From: Kitasatospora sp. SUK 42
Lineage (GTDB): Bacteria > Actinomycetota > Actinomycetes > Streptomycetales > Streptomycetaceae
Length of the DNA: 64,000 bases
Direction: 5' to 3'
Assembly (NCBI RefSeq): GCF_015776785.2
Contig: NZ_LFMD02000003.1
Location: 800,751-864,750 of the forward strand
Shown here: piece after piece, positions 58,458 to 64,000 of the stretch
How positions within the stretch are numbered: position 1 is the first letter of the stretch
How the letters are laid out: the number at the start of each line of letters is the position of its first letter
Translations under genes and position numbers: made by a program
The notes under the pieces: generated by a model
What the model saw: only the letters and a program-made list of their open reading frames with translations
Told to the model about the DNA's origin: nothing
The model's database searches: none

Positions 58458-59204
58458 ATGGCCCCCCGCCCGGTGCCGCCCGCGCGCGCGGCCGGAGCCG
58501 CCGCGCTGACCGCCCTGCTGCTGGCCACCGGCACCGCGTGCGGCGGGCAGGGCACGGCGCCGACCGCGGAGGTCGCCCAGCCCTCGCCGGCCCGCGACCG
58601 GATCGGCACCCTGTCCATCCACACCGCGCAGGGCCCCCGGGCCTGCACCGCGAGCGTGGTGCACAGCCCCGGGCGCAATCTGCTGGTCACCGCCGCGCAC
58701 TGCGTGCAGAACCAGCGGGTCGGCCTGCTGGACGGCCTGGTGTTCACCCCCGGCTACCGCAACGGCTACTCCCCGTACGGGACCTGGCAGGTGCAGTCGA
58801 TCACCGTGGACCCGCGCTGGGCGGAGGACGACGACCCGGACTACGACGTGGCCTTCGTCACGGTCCGACCGGTCGACGGCCGGCAGGTCGAGGAGACGGT
58901 CGGCGGCAATCCGATCGGCACCGGCCAGGGCGTCGGGCTGGCGGTTTCGGTGACCGGCTACCCCAACGAGAGCGACGAGCCGATCACCTGCTCGGTCCGG
59001 ACCCGCTCGCAGAGCTCCACCCAGGAGCGCTTCGACTGCGGCGGCTACACCGACGGCACCAGCGGCAGCCCGTGGGTGACCGGGGACGGCGCGGTGGTCG
59101 GCGTGATCGGCGGCTACCAGGAGGGCGGGAACACCCCCGGCACCTCGTACAGCGTCTCCTTCGGCCAGCGGGTCGCCGACCTCTACCGGACGGCGACCAC
59201 CTGA
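58458..59204 (+). CDS. Lipoprotein chymotrypsin-like serine protease (copy 2)
   Basis: 248-residue paralogue of the previous protein, with a Cys in a plausible lipobox (ATGTAC). The triad is His about 81 in LLVTAAHC, Asp about 130 in DPDYDVAFVTV and Ser about 204 in GTSGSPWVTGD. Matching blocks are VFTPGYRNGYSPYGTWQVQSITVD, GYPNESDEPITCSVRTRSQSSTQERFDC and VVGVIGGYQEGGNTPGTSYSVSFG. The propeptide region after the lipobox is shorter than in copy 1. The substrates of both are unknown. ATG 58458 follows GAGACGGAG. An imperfect hairpin follows. Confidence 0.9.
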   Translation: MAPRPVPPARAAGAAALTALLLATGTACGGQGTAPTAEVAQPSPARDRIGTLSIHTAQGPRACTASVVHSPGRNLLVTAAHCVQNQRVGLLDGLVFTPGYRNGYSPYGTWQVQSITVDPRWAEDDDPDYDVAFVTVRPVDGRQVEETVGGNPIGTGQGVGLAVSVTGYPNESDEPITCSVRTRSQSSTQERFDCGGYTDGTSGSPWVTGDGAVVGVIGGYQEGGNTPGTSYSVSFGQRVADLYRTATT

Positions 59205-59266
59205 CCCGGAGCGCGCCCGCGGCCCCAGCGGGGTGACGGACGCGACACCGGCGCGGGCAACACGAA

Positions 59267-59290
59267 GGCCCCCCGGTCATCCGAGGGGCC
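59267..59290 (+). terminator. Hairpin after the second protease gene
   Basis: 10-bp arms with one mismatch (59267-59276 with 59281-59290) and TCAT loop, about 60 bases past the stop codon. Confidence 0.55.
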
Positions 59291-59326
59291 CTCGCTCTGA
59301 GCAGTCACCGGGCGGACCCGGCGCAG

Positions 59327-59399
59327 CTCCCGCAATTGGACTCGAACCAATAACCTGCCGATTAACAGTCGGCTGCTCTGCCAATTGAGCTATGCGGGA
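59327..59399 (-). tRNA. tRNA-Asn(GTT), copy A
   Basis: Cloverleaf on the minus strand: acceptor TCCCGCA/TGCGGGA, anticodon stem GCCGA/TCGGC around CTGTTAA (anticodon GTT), T-loop TTCGAGT with stem ATTGG/CCAAT, discriminator G. No CCA encoded. Copy B lies 62 bases further along the plus-strand coordinates. Confidence 0.96.
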
Positions 59400-59461
59400 T
59401 CGCGGCACTCAACTTCCGTACCACGCACAGGACGCGGGCTCATCAAGAGCCCTCTCCTGAG

Positions 59462-59534
59462 CTCCCCCAATTGGACTCGAACCAATAACCTGCCGATTAA
59501 CAGTCGGCTGCTCTGCCAATTGAGCTATGGGGGA
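59462..59534 (-). tRNA. tRNA-Asn(GTT), copy B
   Basis: Same molecule as copy A from D-arm to T-arm; only one acceptor base pair differs (TCCCCCA/TGGGGGA instead of TCCCGCA/TGCGGGA), and it changes on both strands so pairing is kept. Anticodon GTT, discriminator G. Confidence 0.96.
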
Positions 59535-59777
59535 TCGGCTTCCGCTTCGGCTCCCGTTTACCGGGCTCCTCGGCGCTCGCTGCGGGACATACATTAGCGC
59601 ACTCGGGGGGGTGGTCCGCCAATCGCTTTCGCGGACCGGCCCCGGACCGCCGTCCCGGCGCGCCCCGCGCGCGCCCACGACGGCGCCCGGGGATGCTGGG
59701 GCACAGGGACGGTTCGCCGTCCCGGCCAACGGGTAGGGCAAGGCGGCAGAAGGCCGCAGGAGAGGGTGGAACCGATC

Positions 59778-60071
59778 ATGTGGAAGCTGTCGTTGGCCGT
59801 GGGGTTCGCGGCCGGCTACGTCCTGGGCTCGCGAGCCGGGCGCCAGCGCTACGAACAGATCGCCAAGGTCACCCGGCAGATCGCCCAGAACCCCACGGTG
59901 CAGGGCGCGGCCGACCGGGCACGGCAGCAGGCCGGCGCGGTGGCCGGGAAGGCCGCGGGCGCCGTCGCGGACAAGGTCGGGGACCGGCTGCCGAACGCGC
60001 TCACCGACCGGGTGCCGTACTTCAACCGCCCCCGGGCGGAGGACGACGGCTGGGGCACCTTCCGCCCGTGA
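59778..60071 (+). CDS. YtxH-like small membrane protein
   Basis: 97-residue protein with one N-terminal helix (MWKLSLAVGFAAGYVLGSRAGRQRYEQI), the YtxH-type glycine-rich membrane anchor, followed by an amphipathic Ala/Gln/Lys-rich helix (about 30-75, RQIAQNPTVQGAADRARQQAGAVAGKAA) and a short acidic tail. It is probably involved in envelope or general stress response; the family's function is not proven. ATG 59778 is chosen over GTG 59766, which lies in the ribosome-binding site AGGAGAGGG. It stands alone between tRNA-Asn and the sugar kinase gene. Confidence 0.83.
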   Translation: MWKLSLAVGFAAGYVLGSRAGRQRYEQIAKVTRQIAQNPTVQGAADRARQQAGAVAGKAAGAVADKVGDRLPNALTDRVPYFNRPRAEDDGWGTFRP

Positions 60072-60186
60072 CGGGGCGGTCGAACCGGTCGGACCAGGCA
60101 AAGGGGATCCCAACCAGGGGTCCCGAAGCTGCAACGGCTCACCCGGCCCGGACGCGTCCCGGGCCGGGCTGAGGCATGATCTCGGC

Positions 60187-61635
60187 ATGGCCATCGTCGC
60201 GGGGATAGACAGCTCGACCAACCGCACCCGGATCGTCGCGTGCGACGCCGACACCGGCGCCGTCCTGCGATCCGGCTCCGCTCCGCACCCCGTCCCCGAG
60301 GACCAGGAGCTCCGAGCGGGCGAGGCCGACCCGCAGGTCTGGCTGCACTCGCTCGGCGACGCCGCGGCCGGCGGCCTGCTGGAGGGCGTCCGGGCGATCG
60401 GCGTCAGCGCCCAGCAGCACGGCATGATCGGCCTGGACGCGGGCGGGGTCCTGGTGCGGCCCGCGATCCTGTGGAACGACCCGCGCTCCAGCGGCGCCGC
60501 CGCCAAGCTGCTGGACGCCCTCGGCGGCCCCGCCGCCTGGACCGCCGCGATCGGCGCGGTGCCCGCCCCGACGTACACCATCGCCAAGCTGCGCTGGCTG
60601 GCCGAGTTCGAGCCCGCCAACGCCCGCCGGATCGCCGAGGTACTGCTGCCGCACGACTGGCTGGTCGCGCAGCTGCTCGGCCACCCCAAGCGCCGCACCA
60701 CCGACCGGGGCGACGCCTCCGGCACCGGCTACTGGTCCCCGATCACCGGCGAGTACCGGCAGGACCTGGTCGAGCTGGCGCTCGGCCACGAGCTCAGACT
60801 GCCCGAGGTGCTGCCCCCCGCCGAACCCGCCGGGCACACCCCGGAGGGCCTGCTGATCTCGGCCGGAACCGGCGACAACATGGCCGCCGCGCTCGGCCTG
60901 GGCCTCGGCCCGGGCGACGCGGTGGTCTCGCTCGGCAGCGCCGGGACGATCTTCGCGGTGCACGAGCAGGCCGTGGTCGACGCCTCCGGCCTGGTCTCCT
61001 CCTTCGCCGACGCCAGCGGCCGCCACCTGCCGATGGTCGCCACCCTGAACGCCGCCCAGGTGCTGCGCTCCACCGCGGCGATGCTCGGCCGGGACCTGGA
61101 CGGGCTGAGCGACCTCGCCCTGCACTCCACCCCCGGCGCGTACGGCCTGGTGCTGCTGCCCTACCTGGACGGCGAGCGCACCCCCGCCCTGCCGCACGCG
61201 GCCGGCACCCTGACCGGCCTTCGGGCCGAGGCGATGACCCCTCAGCACCTGGCCCGGGCCGCCGTCGAGGGCATGCTGTGCAACATCGCCGACGCGCTGG
61301 ACGTGCTGCGCGCCCAGGGCGTCGAGATCAAGCGGGTGTTCCTGCTCGGCGCGGCCGGACGGCTGCCCGCCGTGCGGCACATCGCCCCGATGCTGTTCGG
61401 CGTCCCGGTCGTGGTGCCCCCGCCGGGAGCCCACGCCGCCCGCGGCGCCGCCCGGCAGGCCGCCTGGGCGCTGGCCGAGACCCCGGAGCCGCCGGAGTGG
61501 GAGCTGCCGGAGGCCGAGACCGTGGAGCCCGAGGGCGAGCAGGATCTGGCGATCGGTTCGGCGGTGCGTCAGCAGTACCGCGCGGCCCGCGACCAGATCC
61601 ATCCGGAGGCCACGCCCCGGGGCCAGGAGGCCTGA
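60187..61635 (+). CDS. FGGY-family sugar kinase (xylulokinase-like)
   Basis: 482-residue ATP-dependent carbohydrate kinase. The N-terminal ATPase fold shows VAGIDSSTNRTRIVACDADTG (phosphate 1 loop) and IGVSAQQHGMIGLD; the substrate region has LWNDPRSSGA and TTDRGDASGTGYWSP, the last close to xylulokinases. The C-terminal ATP-binding half has AGTGDNMAAALGLGL, GSAGTIFAVH and RVFLLGAAGRLPAVRHIAPMLFGVPV (adenosine motif). D-xylulose is the likeliest substrate by similarity, but other pentuloses are possible. ATG 60187. It stands upstream of gadB with 142 bases between. Confidence 0.85.
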   Translation: MAIVAGIDSSTNRTRIVACDADTGAVLRSGSAPHPVPEDQELRAGEADPQVWLHSLGDAAAGGLLEGVRAIGVSAQQHGMIGLDAGGVLVRPAILWNDPRSSGAAAKLLDALGGPAAWTAAIGAVPAPTYTIAKLRWLAEFEPANARRIAEVLLPHDWLVAQLLGHPKRRTTDRGDASGTGYWSPITGEYRQDLVELALGHELRLPEVLPPAEPAGHTPEGLLISAGTGDNMAAALGLGLGPGDAVVSLGSAGTIFAVHEQAVVDASGLVSSFADASGRHLPMVATLNAAQVLRSTAAMLGRDLDGLSDLALHSTPGAYGLVLLPYLDGERTPALPHAAGTLTGLRAEAMTPQHLARAAVEGMLCNIADALDVLRAQGVEIKRVFLLGAAGRLPAVRHIAPMLFGVPVVVPPPGAHAARGAARQAAWALAETPEPPEWELPEAETVEPEGEQDLAIGSAVRQQYRAARDQIHPEATPRGQEA

Positions 61636-61777
61636 GTCCGCCCCGCCGGGGACGGCATCGGTGGGGATCCGCCGGAGGCGGCGTTGGCTGGAGTCCGTCG
61701 GTGAAGATGCGTCACCCCGCGCCCGGTGGCAGCGTGGTGCGGGACACGGACACCGAGGCGAAGGACGGCACGACCCC

Positions 61778-63181
61778 ATGGCGTTGCACAAGGGGGCCGG
61801 CGGCAACCGCCGGCTGAGCATCAACCCGATCCTGGGCATCACCGACCCGCTCGGCGCGATGGAACTCGCCCCGCCGATACACCGGCTCGGCGAGGGGCCG
61901 GTCGCGGCCGACACCGCGTACCAGCTGATCCACGACGAGCTGATGCTGGACGGCAGCGCCAAGCTCAACCTGGCGACCTTCGTCACCACCTCGATGGAGG
62001 CCCAGGCCACCCGGCTGATGACCGAGTGCCTCGACAAGAACATGATCGACAAGGACGAGTACCCGCAGACCGCCGAACTGGAACGCCGCTGCGTGTCGAT
62101 CCTCGCCGACCTCTGGCACGCCCCCGCCCCGGACGACACCATCGGCTGCTCCACCACCGGCTCCAGCGAGGCCTGCATGCTGGCCGGCATGGCGCTCAAG
62201 CGCCGCTGGATGCACCGCAACGCCGAACGCTACGCGGCCGGGGCCCGGCCCAACCTGGTGATGGGCGTCAACGTGCAGGTGTGCTGGGAGAAGTTCTGCA
62301 CCTTCTGGGAGATCGAGGCGCGCACCGTGCCCATGGAGGGCGAGCGCTACCACCTCGGCCCCGAGCAGGCCGCCGCGCTGTGCGACGAGAACACCATCGG
62401 CGTGGTCGGCGTCCTCGGCTCCACCTTCGACGGCTCGTACGAGCCGATCGCGGAGATCTGCGCGGCCCTGGACGCCCTCCAGAAGCGCACCGGACTGGAC
62501 GTCCCGGTGCACGTGGACGCCGCCTCCGGCGGCATGGTGGCGCCCTTCCTCGACCCCGAGCTGGTCTGGGACTTCCGGCTGCCCCGGGTGGCCTCGATCA
62601 ACACCTCGGGCCACAAGTACGGGCTGGTCTACCCGGGCGTCGGCTGGGCGCTGTGGCGGGACAAGGAGGCGCTGCCCGAGGAACTGGTCTTCCGGGTGAA
62701 CTACCTGGGCGGCGAGATGCCGACCTTCGCGCTCAACTTCTCCCGGCCCGGCGCGCAGGTGGCCGCCCAGTACTACGTCCTCCTGCGGCTCGGCCGGGAG
62801 GGCTTCCGGGCGGTGCAGGGCGCCAGCCGGGAGGTCGCCACCTACCTGGCCGGGGAGATCGAGAAGCTGGGCTGCTTCCGGCTGCTGACCCGCGGCGACC
62901 AGGTCCCGGTGTTCGCCTTCACCACCACGGAGGGCGTGCCCTTCGACGTGTTCGACGTCTCCCGGCGGCTGCGCGAGCGCGGCTGGCAGGTGCCCGCGTA
63001 CACCTTCCCGGCGGACCGGGAGGACCTCTCGGTGCTCCGGGTGGTCTGCCGCAACGGCTTCTCCCGGGACCTCGCCGACCTGCTGCTGGCCGACCTCACC
63101 CGGCTGCTGCCGGAGCTCCACAGCCAGCCCGTCCCGCTCAAGGAGCTCGGCATCCCGGTCCGGTCCGGCTTCCACCACTGA
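61778..63181 (+). CDS. gadB: Glutamate decarboxylase
   Basis: 467-residue group II PLP enzyme converting L-glutamate to GABA with uptake of a proton, which supports acid resistance and the GABA shunt. Signatures: NPILGITDPLGAMELAPPIHRLGEGPVAADTAYQLIHDELMLDGSAKLNLATFVTTSMEAQATRLM near the N terminus, GCSTTGSSEACMLAG, VHVDAASGGMVAPF and the PLP lysine about 280 in NTSGHKYGLVYPGVGW. Length matches GadB closely. ATG 61778 is preceded by AAGGACGG. A 14-bp-stem terminator follows at 63202. This enzyme belongs to a different subgroup from the 2461-4050 decarboxylase. Confidence 0.96.
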   Translation: MALHKGAGGNRRLSINPILGITDPLGAMELAPPIHRLGEGPVAADTAYQLIHDELMLDGSAKLNLATFVTTSMEAQATRLMTECLDKNMIDKDEYPQTAELERRCVSILADLWHAPAPDDTIGCSTTGSSEACMLAGMALKRRWMHRNAERYAAGARPNLVMGVNVQVCWEKFCTFWEIEARTVPMEGERYHLGPEQAAALCDENTIGVVGVLGSTFDGSYEPIAEICAALDALQKRTGLDVPVHVDAASGGMVAPFLDPELVWDFRLPRVASINTSGHKYGLVYPGVGWALWRDKEALPEELVFRVNYLGGEMPTFALNFSRPGAQVAAQYYVLLRLGREGFRAVQGASREVATYLAGEIEKLGCFRLLTRGDQVPVFAFTTTEGVPFDVFDVSRRLRERGWQVPAYTFPADREDLSVLRVVCRNGFSRDLADLLLADLTRLLPELHSQPVPLKELGIPVRSGFHH

Positions 63182-63201
63182 GCGGCCCGGAGGGGGGTTC
63201 A

Positions 63202-63235
63202 CGGCGGGAGGGCGCAGTGAAGCGCCCTCCCGCCG
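63202..63235 (+). terminator. gadB terminator
   Basis: 14-bp perfect stem (63202-63215 with 63222-63235) and AGTGAA loop, 20 bases after the gadB stop codon. Confidence 0.85.
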
Positions 63236-63422
63236 GATGCCCCGGACAGCCGGGGCAGCCTCCCCCCGCGAGGCTGCCCCGACCGGTGGGGGTCCGGGAC
63301 GCGGCGTCGGGCCGAGGACGGCCGGTCGGCCGGGCCCGAACGAAGCGACCGGGCGGTGAAACGCACCGGCCAGAGAACTCTGCACGACGGACCCACGACT
63401 GTTCGAGCGTCCCAGGGGGTTG

Positions 63423-63469
63423 TGAGACACTTCCGTCCGTCTCAACGCCCTGACCTGGGGTTTGAGACG
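63423..63469 (+). promoter_or_regulatory. TGAGAC-type operator region before the XRE gene
   Basis: CGTCTCAA (63438-63445) and TTGAGACG (63462-63469) form an inverted repeat with a 16-base spacer; a further TGAGAC stands at 63423-63428. The 400-base gap 63182-63581 holds no gene besides this region and the gadB terminator. Confidence 0.5.
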
Positions 63470-63581
63470 CCAGGCCGATCAGGTTGGAGAAGGCGGGACA
63501 CCGAACGGCCAGGGCCGGGCACGCTCCTCCTGCCCCGTCCCCCGTGTCCCGTGTCCCATCTCGCGACCTTGGAGGGCCGCC

Positions 63582-64000
63582 TTGGCATCCGCCTGGAAGG
63601 AACTGCCCGCGGAGCTGTCCGAACCCGCCCGCCTCCTGGCGGAGGAACTCCGGGCCGTCAAGGACGCCGCCGGGCTCTCGCTGTCCGAGCTGGCCGCGCG
63701 GACGCACTACAGCCGGGCCTCCTGGGAGCGCTGGCTGAACGGCAAGCGGGTGGTCACCGAGCAGGCGCTGGAGGCGCTGGTCGGGGCGGTGGACTGCGAC
63801 GCGGCGGAGCTGCGGCGGCTGTGGCGGGAGACGGTGGAGCCGGCCGAGTCGTCGGACGGGACGCCGGACGGAACGCCGGCCCAGCCGTCGGACGGAACGC
63901 CGGGCGGGGCACCGACCGGGGAACCCGGCGGGAGCGTGCCGGTCGAGGACGCCGGGCCGGGCGTGCCGGTGGCCGAGGAGGCCGCCGGGGCCGCCGGGGC
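63582..64000 (+). CDS. XRE-type helix-turn-helix protein, N-terminal part (cut by window edge)
   Basis: TTG 63582 has TTGGAGGG upstream. Visible residues form an XRE-like helix-turn-helix: LAEELRAVKDAAGLSLSELAARTHYSRASWERWLNGKRVVTEQALEALVGAVDCDAAELRRLWRET (about 15-80), followed by a low-complexity Gly/Pro/Asp/Ser stretch with DGTP repeats and GVPVAEEAAGAAG. The gene runs off at base 64000, so whether a membrane segment or sensor follows is not known. Similar streptomycete proteins join an N-terminal XRE domain to a disordered linker. It is probably autoregulated through the TGAGAC dyad. Confidence 0.82.
   Translation, partial: MASAWKELPAELSEPARLLAEELRAVKDAAGLSLSELAARTHYSRASWERWLNGKRVVTEQALEALVGAVDCDAAELRRLWRETVEPAESSDGTPDGTPAQPSDGTPGGAPTGEPGGSVPVEDAGPGVPVAEEAAGAAG

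Overview
The window is high-GC actinobacterial chromosome, most likely Streptomyces or Kitasatospora. The evidence is near-universal G/C at third codon positions, frequent GTG and TTG starts, several apparently leaderless genes, a FasR-fabD-fabH-acpP-fabF cluster, DUF3052, DUF3145 and DUF2637 proteins, and an AceE-type pyruvate dehydrogenase E1. The sequence enters inside a Clp ATPase gene on the minus strand and leaves inside a helix-turn-helix regulator gene on the plus strand.

1-13005, accessory zone. After the Clp ATPase and a VIT-type metal transporter comes a six-gene plus-strand operon (2461-8165): a group II PLP-dependent decarboxylase, a phenylacetate-CoA-ligase-like adenylating enzyme and four tandem divergent paralogues of the PixA/AidA inclusion-body family. 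It ends in a 19-bp-stem terminator. Next is a small low-GC island (8235-12975). It is bounded by a 43-bp direct repeat that copies the 3' half of tRNA-Val(TAC). Its only cargo is a nuclease-NACHT NTPase gene of antiphage type, broken by a +1 frameshift. No integrase is present. These two loci are the most unusual content of the window.

13166-30835, stress and central metabolism. A coiled-coil membrane protein and an FmdB zinc ribbon precede a tellurium-resistance (Ter) supercluster. It has a HAD phosphatase, a PRTase/StiP-like fusion and a CitE-like lyase (the Ter nucleotide-metabolite module), a TerD with a proline-rich tail, a TerA-like protein, DUF2637, a DUF475/TerC-like membrane protein and two canonical TerD proteins. 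An AhpE-like peroxiredoxin, DUF3052 and aceE follow.

31005-45030, regulators and transport. This holds a divergent MFS exporter/TetR pair with CTGACA operators, a histidine kinase/response regulator pair followed by a DUF1023 hydrolase and an acyltransferase, a YjbR protein and a second DUF1023 hydrolase. It continues with a WYL regulator opposite a TIGR03086 protein, a MerR-aldo/keto reductase pair opposite a serine hydrolase, and a pirin.

45123-64000, core genes. The fatty-acid synthesis operon under FasR is followed by DUF3145 and by a MarR gene beside a decayed NADP-dependent oxidoreductase. Then come an LCP cell-wall ligase, a D-cysteine desulfhydrase-like enzyme, a GPP34-RHH-SPFH membrane operon, tRNA-Met/Ile2, twin lipoprotein serine proteases, twin tRNA-Asn genes, a YtxH-like protein, a FGGY sugar kinase, glutamate decarboxylase and the truncated XRE-type regulator.

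Family names come from motifs read by eye. No database search was run.
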